Assembly (NCBI GenBank): GCA_030754655.1
Contig: JASLZX010000018.1
Location: forward strand, 1-20,546
Source: UBA8886 sp002731655
GTDB lineage: Archaea; Thermoplasmatota; Poseidoniia; MGIII; CG-Epi1
Length of the DNA stretch: 20,546 nucleotides
Direction: 5' to 3'
The notes beneath the pieces are model-generated. The model was not told where the DNA came from and ran no database searches. It saw only the letters and a program-made list of their open reading frames with translations. The position numbers were made by a program, and so were the translations under genes. Positions 7,004 to 13,786 of this stretch are shown piece by piece; positions within the stretch are counted from its first letter, which is position 1, and each line of letters opens with the position of its first letter.

Positions 7004-8306
7004 GCCCCAGTCGGCGCGCGATGAACAGGCTCCCACCGAGCAGCAGCAGCGCCAGAGGGTTGAGCAGCACCCGTTCCCAGAGCCATGCACGTTCTGCCTG
7101 TAGGTCAAGCCCAGAGCAGTCCCAGCCGTCGTAAAATTCGAAAGGTGATTCATAGCAGTGCATCCCCTCGTAGTAGGCCCAGCCGTAGTTGCCGCCACGC
7201 TCAACAATGTTAATCTCCTCCCACTCATCCTGCCCTACGTCACCCAGCCATAACTCGCTTGTCGCTGGGTCGAAACTGAACTTCCAGGGGTTGCGGAAGC
7301 CATACGCCCAAATTTCAGGGCGGCCTCCACCATCCGCGAAGGGGTTGTCATCCGGAATTCCATACGGATTACCGTCATCAATGTCGAGACGTAGCAGCGA
7401 CCCCAGCAGCGTCTCCAGATTCTGCGCGTTGTCGAAGGCATCGCTGTACTTACCGCCGTCACCCAGCCCCAGCCAAAGATGCCCGTCAGGTCCGAACTCC
7501 AAGTGGCCGCCGTTATGGTTGGGATAGGGTTGCGCCACCTTGAGCAGCACCCGCTGACTGCTCAAGTTGGCATGATTGCGGGCCCCGGTCATGTTGGCAC
7601 TGGCGCTGAACTCGGCCAGCCGCAGGGCACCATCTTCATACGTGGTGTAAGTGACAAAGAAGCGACCGTTCTCCGCGAAGCCGGGATGGAACGCCAGCCC
7701 GAGGAGACCCTGTTCCCAGTCGCCGTCGTTTACCGTTTCACGAATGTCGAGCAAGACCGTGGCGTTGCCGTCGTGCGGACAGATAACACGGCCGGGCTGC
7801 TCGACAATACAGAGCCGGCCGTCACCCGTGGCTGCAAGGCCGACAGGGTTCACGAACTCCAACCCCGGAAACGTGTCCACTAGAGCTAGAGTTCCGTTGG
7901 CCTCGGTAAAACGCCATATGCTGCCGCCACGATCGGCCACATAAAGCTCACCGGCATCATCAATGCCGAATGCGCTGGCAGAGAGCCGTGCCTCCCACGC
8001 CGGGTCCTCCAGCGAATCTATGAGCAGCTCGACCTGCGGGCCGCCGTCAGTGCGCTCGAGCGCCCATATCCTGCCGTAAGTGTAGTCTCCGAAAATGTAC
8101 TTGCCGGCGAGTGACGGTACCGCTGCGCCGTGATAGACGTGCCCACCTGTGACGGATGCAGCTTCGCCGTTGTGTGCATATTCATAGATCGGACGGCTAT
8201 ATTGTGCCTGCGACTGCTCCTCGGGCAGGTTACGCCAACTGACAGAGAGCAGGAACAGTACCAGCAGCAGCGCCAGCCATGCCTGCAGCCAACTGCGACC
8301 CTCCAT
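6993..8306 (-). CDS. Membrane-anchored PQQ sugar dehydrogenase-like beta-propeller, circularly permuted
   Basis: This 437-residue protein belongs to the soluble glucose/aldose sugar dehydrogenase superfamily (GSDH; related to YliI and hedgehog-interacting protein), a six-bladed propeller that oxidises sugars with PQQ and calcium. It has a signal sequence (residues 7-22) and a C-terminal span (about 415-430, followed by RR), so the propeller lies outside the cell. Family motifs are present but in permuted order. PIYEYAH, SVTGGHVYHG, GKYIFGDYTYGRIW and GELYVADRGGSIWRF, normally at the C-terminus, are at residues 39-133. The usual N-terminal part (NPVGLA to GQDEWEEINIVERGGNYGWAYYEG) follows at residues 153-381. 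Candidate catalytic His264 lies in PNHNGGHLEFGPDGHLWLGLGDGG, and Arg338 in GFRNPWKFSFD. Substrate and PQQ use are unproven. The promoter box lies 25 nt upstream, just after an lhr-tail relic. Confidence 0.88.
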   Translation of the reverse strand: MEGRSWLQAWLALLLVLFLLSVSWRNLPEEQSQAQYSRPIYEYAHNGEAASVTGGHVYHGAAVPSLAGKYIFGDYTYGRIWALERTDGGPQVELLIDSLEDPAWEARLSASAFGIDDAGELYVADRGGSIWRFTEANGTLALVDTFPGLEFVNPVGLAATGDGRLCIVEQPGRVICPHDGNATVLLDIRETVNDGDWEQGLLGLAFHPGFAENGRFFVTYTTYEDGALRLAEFSASANMTGARNHANLSSQRVLLKVAQPYPNHNGGHLEFGPDGHLWLGLGDGGKYSDAFDNAQNLETLLGSLLRLDIDDGNPYGIPDDNPFADGGGRPEIWAYGFRNPWKFSFDPATSELWLGDVGQDEWEEINIVERGGNYGWAYYEGMHCYESPFEFYDGWDCSGLDLQAERAWLWERVLLNPLALLLLGGSLFIARRLGQQP

Positions 8307-8327
8307 GGCGTTGCAAGCGGCGCCCTG

Positions 8328-8334
8328 TTTTTAG
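8328..8334 (-). promoter_or_regulatory. Box A-like element for the propeller gene
   Basis: The minus strand reads CTAAAAA within CACTAAAAACAG, centred 25 nt before the ATG at 8306. It strongly resembles CACTAAAAAGGCAG upstream of the peptidase gene at 6171, at the same distance. This supports a recurring promoter element and a leaderless transcript. Confidence 0.5.
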
Positions 8335-8336
8335 TG

Positions 8337-8384
8337 TCAGTCCCAGAAACGGCGTGGGCTGGCGTAGGTGACGGCTGCTGCTAG
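8337..8384 (-). pseudogene. Relic of the 3' end of lhr
   Basis: Read on the minus strand this stretch encodes TYASPRRFWD and a stop. The C-terminus of the intact Lhr encoded at 9263-11944 is TYARTRRFWD and a stop. Eight of ten residues plus the stop agree, and 28 of 33 bases match by hand alignment. Upstream of this the similarity fades (LAAAV against MEAEI), and a stop codon in the same frame at 8397-8399 prevents a longer reading frame. There is no start codon and no room for a gene. The spacing from this stop to the next ATG (30 nt) is almost the same as from the real lhr stop to its next ATG (31 nt). It is best explained as a leftover of a recombination or duplication event that placed the membrane-protein gene between lhr and the propeller gene. 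Confidence 0.7.
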
Positions 8385-8388
8385 AGCG

Positions 8389-9231
8389 TTAGGTGTCTAC
8401 GTCTGGGTGGGACTGCGTAACGGGCTGCTTTAGCTGTCTCCACGCCACCCAAACGCCTATGACCATCAGCAGGAAACCTAGTATCGCCATTTCATTGGAA
8501 ATGAAGTGTCCGCCATGCCCTTCCCGCGTGAAGGCCAAGAAACCGTTGCCCATCCCTAAAAGCAGAAGTCCCCCCACCAGCCGAGCACCCCCCGCCGTGC
8601 GCCAGAACCGGATGGCCACGGACTGTCGGCAGTGCCAGAGCCAGGCTGCGTGAAAAAGCACCCAGGCCGCGAGCAGCTCACTGGTCTCCTCCAGACCAGG
8701 GGATGTACCAACAGCGCGGACCGCCGGATTCTCCAGTAGTCTCCCGCCCTGACCATCGTGAAAAGTGTCGGCCACCTGTCCCAGCGCCAGAAGCGCTACC
8801 ACGAGGCAATAGAGAGTTGGCATTCGCCATCCCCAGTAGAGCGTAAGCCAAGATAGCCAAACCAGTACTGCGCCAAGCAGCACTGCAAAAACAAGCCGCC
8901 CAAGTAACGTTTCACGAAGGGTGAGATCCCAATTGTTTTCCAAGAGTACCATTACTAGGCCAAGGGAAAGTAACAGCCAACCCACGCTACGCGAGCGATT
9001 CTCCCCGTTGCTATCACCCAGCCGAAGATCAAGCCATGCCAGCATTGCCACCAGTAGGTAGGCCAATCGTGTGGCCTGTTCCAGTGGACGATACTCAGGT
9101 TCGATAGCACCAAAGCCTACGAAAATCCGTGGCAGCAGGTGAATATCAAGCAAGAAAAGCAACATGCAGCTGCCGTAGATGAACGGCATTGGTGGCAGCC
9201 AGAGAGAAGCAGGGTGGCTGGCTTCGGGCAT
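8389..9231 (-). CDS. Unidentified polytopic membrane protein, about eight spans
   Basis: I do not recognise this 280-residue protein. Hydrophobic segments lie at about residues 15-33, 53-70, 82-97, 111-133, 138-155, 184-200, 217-233 and 247-264. A polar loop between spans 5 and 6 (residues about 156-183) contains FHDG and the acidic run LEETSE at the start of span 6, and HGGH lies before the last span; these could be ligand or metal sites. It starts at the ATG 31 nt after the lhr stop codon, with a box TTAATA about 27 nt upstream, so it may be transcribed alone as well as from the lhr operon. GC is visibly lower than in lhr (28/60 bases in 8881-8940 against 45/60 in 9421-9480). With the lhr-tail relic at its far side, this suggests a later arrival. 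An enzyme, sensor or transporter role cannot be assigned. Confidence 0.8.
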   Translation of the reverse strand: MPEASHPASLWLPPMPFIYGSCMLLFLLDIHLLPRIFVGFGAIEPEYRPLEQATRLAYLLVAMLAWLDLRLGDSNGENRSRSVGWLLLSLGLVMVLLENNWDLTLRETLLGRLVFAVLLGAVLVWLSWLTLYWGWRMPTLYCLVVALLALGQVADTFHDGQGGRLLENPAVRAVGTSPGLEETSELLAAWVLFHAAWLWHCRQSVAIRFWRTAGGARLVGGLLLLGMGNGFLAFTREGHGGHFISNEMAILGFLLMVIGVWVAWRQLKQPVTQSHPDVDT

Positions 9232-9255
9232 GGGTAACGGGCACCAGCCCTCCGG

Positions 9256-9261
9256 TATTAA
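9256..9261 (-). promoter_or_regulatory. Box A-like element after lhr
   Basis: The minus strand reads TTAATA, one base after the lhr TGA codon and about 27 nt before the ATG at 9231, the normal spacing for a leaderless archaeal promoter. The box is shorter and weaker than the others in the window. Confidence 0.35.
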
Positions 9262-9262
9262 C

Positions 9263-11944
9263 TCAGTCCCAGAAGCGGCGCGTGCGCGCGTAGGTAATTT
9301 CGGCCTCCATCACCGCCTGCACCAATTGGTCGTCGGGGAGCTGCCGCCGTAGGATGCGGCCTGCGGTCGCGGGGCCGACACCCCGGCCCGCCAGCACCAG
9401 CGCTGCACGTGGGCCATGCGTGCGCGCCAGCGATGCAGACCGCTCGCGCTGCCGCAGCGGGACGCCTCGCTCCACCTCGAGCGGATGGAGCAGCGCGACC
9501 ATCTGCCCGCTGCATTTCGGACAGCGCAATTCGCCCACGGTGATGTCGCTACTGCGGCGGCGGCGGGAGTTGTCGCACGCCAGGCATTCGAGCCGCAGTA
9601 CGGTGCGGCGCAGCCTCCGCTCGACCGCCGCCAGAATAGCGCTGCCGGGACGCGGTGGCTTGAGCAGATCGCGATACGGCTCCAGGGCGCCAGCCCCGAA
9701 GGGCGTTGCCGCGGACGCAACGATTACGAGCTTGCCGTCTGCCAGCGCAATTGCCAGCGCCTCGAGCCCCGGCTCATCAAGTTGGTGAAACAGCAGCCGC
9801 TCGACCGCCTCGCGGTAGAGCGGCGTATCACTGTAGGCCGCCAGCAGTCGCCGCAGTCCGAAGCGCCCCACGTCGGCGTCGGGAGCAATCGCACCCATCT
9901 TGCGCGCGACGTGCAGCAGCTGTGGTCCCAGCGTCGGGGAACTCCGCACGGCGAGCCGCAGCAACGGTCCCAGCCCGGGGCGCAGCGCGCGCACGGTCTG
10001 CTCCACATCCCGCGCGCGCAACCTCGCTGGCAGATCGAGAATGACGCGGTAGGGGTCGCTCTGGAAACCGCACGCCTCGCCTGCCCGTGAAGTCAGTAAC
10101 GACGCCAGCACAATCCCCAGCGTGCGGTTGAGCCGCGTCCCGCCAGCGTGCGTCAGCACCAGTAGCCGCTCATGCCGCTCCAGCGTCATGCGACCGGGCG
10201 CAGGCGTTTCGCCGTCTTTAAATATAGATGTTCGGAAGCTTTCAAGCGCTTCGCGCGCCTCTGAAGCGAGCGGTAGCCCCTCCCAGTCGCCCGTTGCGAG
10301 TCGTTCCACGACTTCACGGGCGATCGACTGCGGCACCGGAATATCCTCACCAATCCAGCGCGGCAGTTCGCCCAGTGCCGGCGCCGGAGCGACCGTGACT
10401 TCTTCTTCGATTTCGAGCACTTCCCACGCCGCGCCACGGAAGATAATACGCTCGCCCGGAGTCAGGTCCAGGATGAACCGCTCGTCGAGTCGCCCGATGA
10501 GCCGGCGCGTCGAAATGTCGCGCACCGACATCGTCTTCTCGTCGGGAATTAGCGACAGGTTACCGTGGAAATACTTTAGCGCGCGCGGTCCCTGCCTCAC
10601 ATTGTTTTCCACGGGCCGCGCCTGGTGTAGGCGGTCGAGCAACGCCAGCAGCTCGTCCAGCTGCTCGCCCCGCAGTTCGCGGAACGGCCACGCCCGCCGG
10701 GCCGCGCTGAGCATCGCCTGGCGGTCTACCGACTTGTCGCAGACGGTCCAAGCGATGAGCTGGTTGGCGAGCACCGCGAGCGGCGCCTCACGGATGCGCG
10801 ACGGCTCCAGCTCGCCCGCCAGTGTGCGCCGCGCAACGACGGCTGCCTCGAGCAGCTCGACCGGCTCACTGGCGACGACGCGGCCAATGGCGGTCGCGCG
10901 TAGCCGGTGCCCCGAACGGCCGAGCCGCTGGCTCAGCCGCGACGGGTCGCGCGGAGAGTTATACTGCAATACCAGCTCGGTGTTGCCGACGTCGATGCCC
11001 AGCTCGAGCGATGATGTGCAGATGAGCGTGCTGATGTCGCCGGTGCGGTAGCCTTCCTCGGCCTCGATGCGCACGTCGCGTGAGAGCGAGCCGTGGTGCA
11101 CCGTTAACGGCGCTTCGGGCTGCCACATGCGCCAGCGCACGCCCAGCGCCTCGGCGGTGTCGCGCGTGTTGACGAAGAGCAGTGTCGGCCGGTCGGCAGC
11201 CGCGTCGGCGCAGTAGCGCAGCGCCGCAATCCGCTGCGGCTCCCAGTAGAGTTCGGCCGACAGCGTCTCGTCCGTGTCATCGGGCTGCGGCGAAACCACC
11301 TGCAGGTCCATCTTCCGCACAATCGCCGGCGCGACGATTTCAACCACGCGGTCGCCGCCGAGAAAACCGGCCACCTCCCCGGGAGTGCCAACGGTCGCGC
11401 TCAGGCCGATGCGCTGGAATTCTCCTGCAAGCAGCACCAGCCGCTCGAGCGCCAGCGAGAGCTGCGCGCCGCGCTCGCTCGACGCCAACTCGTGCACTTC
11501 ATCAATCACGACGGCGCGCACCTGCGCCAGGTGGGTGCGCAGCCGTTTGCCCGAGAGCATAATTTGCAGCGTTTCGGGCGTCGTTACCAGCAGTTGCGCG
11601 GGGTGGCGCGACTGCCGGTTGCGCTCCTTCTGCGACGTGTCGCCATGCCGCACTGCGACCGGCAGTTCCAGCTCCTCGCCGAAGCCCTTGAGCCGACGCA
11701 GCATGTCGCGGTTGAGCGACCGCAGCGGGGTGATGTAAAGCACCGCAATTGGCTGCGGCGGCTTGCGCAGAAGCGCGTCAAGTAGCGGCACGACCGCCGC
11801 CTCGGTCTTGCCGACTCCCGTCGGGGCAATCAACAGCGTATGCTTCCCGGACGCAATCGGCGGCCACGCCGCCGATTGCGCCGGCGTCGGCTCCGCCAGC
11901 CCGCGGCTCTCCAGAGCGGCCCATAGCCGCGGGTCGAGTTTCAT
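9263..11944 (-). CDS. lhr: Lhr family superfamily 2 ATP-dependent helicase
   Basis: This 893-residue helicase fits the archaeal/Lhr-Core length. Lhr enzymes translocate 3' to 5' on single-stranded DNA and unwind RNA:DNA or DNA duplexes using ATP, in DNA repair or RNA processing. Visible motifs are Gln23 in TPAQ, Walker A APTGVGKT (residues 40-47), TPLRS (72-76), TTPET (121-125), DEVH (148-151), SATV (182-185), TRDTAE (260-265) and motif VI QRLGRSGHR (339-347). The Lhr-specific winged-helix and core domains follow. A likely zinc finger uses Cys787, Cys790, Cys808 and Cys811, and a helix-hairpin-helix-like segment LAGRGVGPATAGRIL occurs near residues 851-865. The start ATG overlaps the upstream metallophosphoesterase stop by 4 nt (ATGA), so the two are translationally coupled. 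This pairing is known for Lhr-Core helicases and supports a joint repair role. Confidence 0.95.
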   Translation of the reverse strand: MKLDPRLWAALESRGLAEPTPAQSAAWPPIASGKHTLLIAPTGVGKTEAAVVPLLDALLRKPPQPIAVLYITPLRSLNRDMLRRLKGFGEELELPVAVRHGDTSQKERNRQSRHPAQLLVTTPETLQIMLSGKRLRTHLAQVRAVVIDEVHELASSERGAQLSLALERLVLLAGEFQRIGLSATVGTPGEVAGFLGGDRVVEIVAPAIVRKMDLQVVSPQPDDTDETLSAELYWEPQRIAALRYCADAAADRPTLLFVNTRDTAEALGVRWRMWQPEAPLTVHHGSLSRDVRIEAEEGYRTGDISTLICTSSLELGIDVGNTELVLQYNSPRDPSRLSQRLGRSGHRLRATAIGRVVASEPVELLEAAVVARRTLAGELEPSRIREAPLAVLANQLIAWTVCDKSVDRQAMLSAARRAWPFRELRGEQLDELLALLDRLHQARPVENNVRQGPRALKYFHGNLSLIPDEKTMSVRDISTRRLIGRLDERFILDLTPGERIIFRGAAWEVLEIEEEVTVAPAPALGELPRWIGEDIPVPQSIAREVVERLATGDWEGLPLASEAREALESFRTSIFKDGETPAPGRMTLERHERLLVLTHAGGTRLNRTLGIVLASLLTSRAGEACGFQSDPYRVILDLPARLRARDVEQTVRALRPGLGPLLRLAVRSSPTLGPQLLHVARKMGAIAPDADVGRFGLRRLLAAYSDTPLYREAVERLLFHQLDEPGLEALAIALADGKLVIVASAATPFGAGALEPYRDLLKPPRPGSAILAAVERRLRRTVLRLECLACDNSRRRRSSDITVGELRCPKCSGQMVALLHPLEVERGVPLRQRERSASLARTHGPRAALVLAGRGVGPATAGRILRRQLPDDQLVQAVMEAEITYARTRRFWD

Positions 11945-12690
11945 CGCTCCAACCGCAGGTCCATCAAGTGGCGCAATTCGCCAAAGTCGAGCCCGTCGAG
12001 CGACTCGACTCGCGCCGCCGGCAAGTCGCCGTAGCCGTTGCGCAGCAGCGGGCCAAAACCAGTCAGCGGCTCGCGGTTCATCGTGCGGCCCGCCAATTCG
12101 CCGAAGGCAGGGATGATAACCAGCTCCTCGCCCACCGCATCGTAACGCTCGCCCGCGACGAGCGGCACGCGCAGCCAGCAGTCGGCTGTGTGCAACTTCT
12201 CAACGCGATCCCGGAAGGCGATAGCCGGATGGTTGTGCCCGGCGACCACATGCCGGCACGCGATCACCTCGGGCGCGGGCCAGGCGTGGCCGTGGTGCAG
12301 ACCCACGTCGCCAACGACGACTCCCTGCACGGGGTGGAAGCGGACGCTCCCCGGCGCGAGTTCGCGCAGCCCTCCATCGTGGTTGCCGGGGACCACTTCG
12401 ACCTGCACCGCCTCGCCCAGCGCACTGAACATCCGCTGCAGGTCGCGCCTCTGCTGGTGGCTCGAGTGCGGTACCTGATGCTTCACGTCGCCCAGCAGCA
12501 GCAACCGCTCCGCATTCGTTTGCGCCACCAGTGCCAGCAACCGCTCGGTGCGCTGGCGGGCGCGGTTGGGAACCCACATTCCGCCCCGCAACAGCTCCGC
12601 TTCGACACCATAATGCAGGTCCGCGACGACGAGCAGCCGCTCGTCGGGCAGGTGCAACGCAGGCTCGCCCGGGACCGGGACCGCCGCCAC
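11941..12690 (-). CDS. Lhr-associated metallophosphoesterase (MPE/PdeM-like)
   Basis: This is a 249-residue calcineurin-like phosphoesterase with the full set of metal-binding motifs: DLH (Asp24, His26), GDVKH (Asp68), GNHD (Asn103, His104, Asp105), HHGH (132-135) and GHNH (151-154). Bacterial members linked to Lhr-Core helicases are manganese-dependent DNA endonucleases of a DNA-repair cluster (MPE/PdeM), and archaea carry the same gene pair. Here the gene overlaps lhr by 4 nt and begins 2 nt after the last base of the presenilin-like gene, so the three probably form one operon. The start codon is GTG, chosen because it leaves a single base after the upstream TAG and the protein starts just before the first beta strand of the domain. 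The C-terminal part from residue 200 is less conserved and may hold the partner contact. Cytoplasmic; no signal sequence. Confidence 0.92.
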   Translation of the reverse strand: MAAVPVPGEPALHLPDERLLVVADLHYGVEAELLRGGMWVPNRARQRTERLLALVAQTNAERLLLLGDVKHQVPHSSHQQRRDLQRMFSALGEAVQVEVVPGNHDGGLRELAPGSVRFHPVQGVVVGDVGLHHGHAWPAPEVIACRHVVAGHNHPAIAFRDRVEKLHTADCWLRVPLVAGERYDAVGEELVIIPAFGELAGRTMNREPLTGFGPLLRNGYGDLPAARVESLDGLDFGELRHLMDLRLER

Positions 12691-12691
12691 G

Positions 12692-13624
12692 CTACAACCC
12701 CAGGCTGCCAGTCAGCAGGATGGCGGCAAACGCCCAGCCCAAGATGGCGCCGCCGTTGAGCAGCGGCAGCCCCGCCTGCGGGCGGCCGCCGAGCACGAAG
12801 TGCATCAGGACCGCGAAGCCGGCCAGTCCCCCCAGCAAAGCGCCCAGCCCGACGCCCCAGCCGAGAGTGGCCTTGGCGGAAACGGCCAGCACCCCGGGAA
12901 TCACGATATCGCCCAGCCCCATGAACATCGCCTCGCGCTCCTCGCCTGAATCCAATTGCGCTTGCAGGCTGCGCTGTTTCAGGAACGAATAGCCCCGGGC
13001 CTTGGGCATCACCAGCAGGATGGGCAGCCGCAGCTCCATCACCGTGTCTGCCAGGTCAACCATGTGGCCGGTGCGGTAGACTGCCCACGCGTCGTAGATT
13101 GCCAAGCCTACGAGCAGCAGCAGCGCCGGGACCAGCCCGAACGAGATGCCGAAGATGGCCGCCGCGCCAGCTGAAATCAGCACCCCGCAGGTGTTGATGA
13201 CATACCACTCGGGGAACGTCAGCAGCAGGAAGGTAAGCTGGACCGCCAGCGCAATACCTGCGAGCCACGCACCAGCCGGTGCGAAGCCAAGCTCGAGAAA
13301 TAGCGGGTAGAAGACGTAGACGAAAGTCATCCCAACGGCACCCAGGAAAATCAGCTGCAACAGGTTCTGTAACCCGCGCCGCACCAGCCACAGTACGAAG
13401 GCGGTGAAAGCCAAAATCAATACTATGTAAAGACCCGAATTGACTGGGTCGTCAGGGTCTTCGAACGCCTGCATCTCCGCCGCATCAAAACTCGGCACCA
13501 GCGCCATCGCCAGCAACTGCGCCACGACGAAACAGCTCGCCAGCCCCAGCAGCGGCCAGCGGTGGCTGTGCCACCCGCCAGGCGGCCCGGTAACGCCATC
13601 TGAGTCTGTTTCCGACGGTGACAT
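12692..13624 (-). CDS. Presenilin/signal peptide peptidase-like intramembrane aspartyl protease (PSH, A22)
   Basis: This 310-residue polytopic membrane protein has the hallmark pair of aspartates of GxGD proteases: Tyr177-Asp178 in LAIYDAWAVY and Asp239 in GLGDIVIPG. The third motif, usually PAL, reads PLL (residues 287-289, in AGLPLLNGGA). About nine hydrophobic segments are present (residues 24-43, 64-81, 88-110, 117-136, 141-158, 163-178, 236-254, 257-277 and 289-307). Archaeal homologues (PSH family) cut type-II membrane segments, including remnant signal peptides, inside the bilayer. A loop between the two catalytic spans (about residues 186-235) contains the basic stretch PKARGYSFLKQR. 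It is the first gene of the presumed operon with the metallophosphoesterase and lhr. A GGTGG sequence 8 nt before the ATG could act as a ribosome-binding site; an AT box lies about 45 nt upstream. Confidence 0.93.
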   Translation of the reverse strand: MSPSETDSDGVTGPPGGWHSHRWPLLGLASCFVVAQLLAMALVPSFDAAEMQAFEDPDDPVNSGLYIVLILAFTAFVLWLVRRGLQNLLQLIFLGAVGMTFVYVFYPLFLELGFAPAGAWLAGIALAVQLTFLLLTFPEWYVINTCGVLISAGAAAIFGISFGLVPALLLLVGLAIYDAWAVYRTGHMVDLADTVMELRLPILLVMPKARGYSFLKQRSLQAQLDSGEEREAMFMGLGDIVIPGVLAVSAKATLGWGVGLGALLGGLAGFAVLMHFVLGGRPQAGLPLLNGGAILGWAFAAILLTGSLGL

Positions 13625-13666
13625 CGCCGCGCCACCCAGCCCCGGACTAAAGCGGCTTGGGCAGCC

Positions 13667-13673
13667 TTTTTAT
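13667..13673. promoter_or_regulatory. AT box between tRNA-Gly and the presenilin-like gene
   Basis: The plus strand reads TTTTTAT, centred about 28 nt before the first base of tRNA-Gly, which fits box A of a tRNA promoter. On the minus strand it reads ATAAAAAGG, about 45 nt before the ATG at 13624, which would give a leader of about 20 nt. No second AT-rich element lies in the 73-nt gap, so it may serve both directions. Confidence 0.45.
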
Positions 13674-13697
13674 CCCGTCGGGCGTGGCGCGGGCCGT

Positions 13698-13773
13698 GCG
13701 GGTGTGGTGTAGCCTGGTATCACTTCAGCTTGCCAAGCTGAGAACTCGGATTCAAATTCCGGCACCCGCACCA
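13698..13773 (+). tRNA. tRNA-Gly (anticodon GCC), CCA encoded
   Basis: A full cloverleaf folds by hand: acceptor stem GCGGGTG/CACCCGC (7 bp), D arm GTGT...TCAC with the GG pair in the loop, and anticodon stem TCAGC/GCTGA with loop TTGCCAA giving anticodon GCC. The 4-nt variable region is GAAC, and the T arm TCGGA/TCCGG has loop TTCAAAT. Discriminator A at 13770 is followed by an encoded CCA (13771-13773). No intron is present. Strand is fixed by the TTC of the T loop and the GG of the D loop. It converges on the giant receptor gene, which ends 13 nt downstream. Confidence 0.96.
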
Positions 13774-13786
13774 ATCTGAGGGTAAA

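Noticed and set aside
8337..8384. A chance match to the Lhr C-terminus.
   Set aside because: Eight of ten residues including Phe-Trp-Asp, the stop codon and the downstream spacing agree, which is hard to obtain by chance, so I kept it as a relic rather than dismissing it.
9828..10090. Several overlapping plus- and minus-strand frames of 80-220 codons inside lhr.
   Set aside because: They are Arg/Ala-rich out-of-frame shadows of the helicase, without motifs or start signals.
13698..13773. A possible tRNA-Ala (GGC) on the minus strand.
   Set aside because: The T-loop TTCAAAT, the D-loop GG and the 3' CCA are all in place only on the plus strand.
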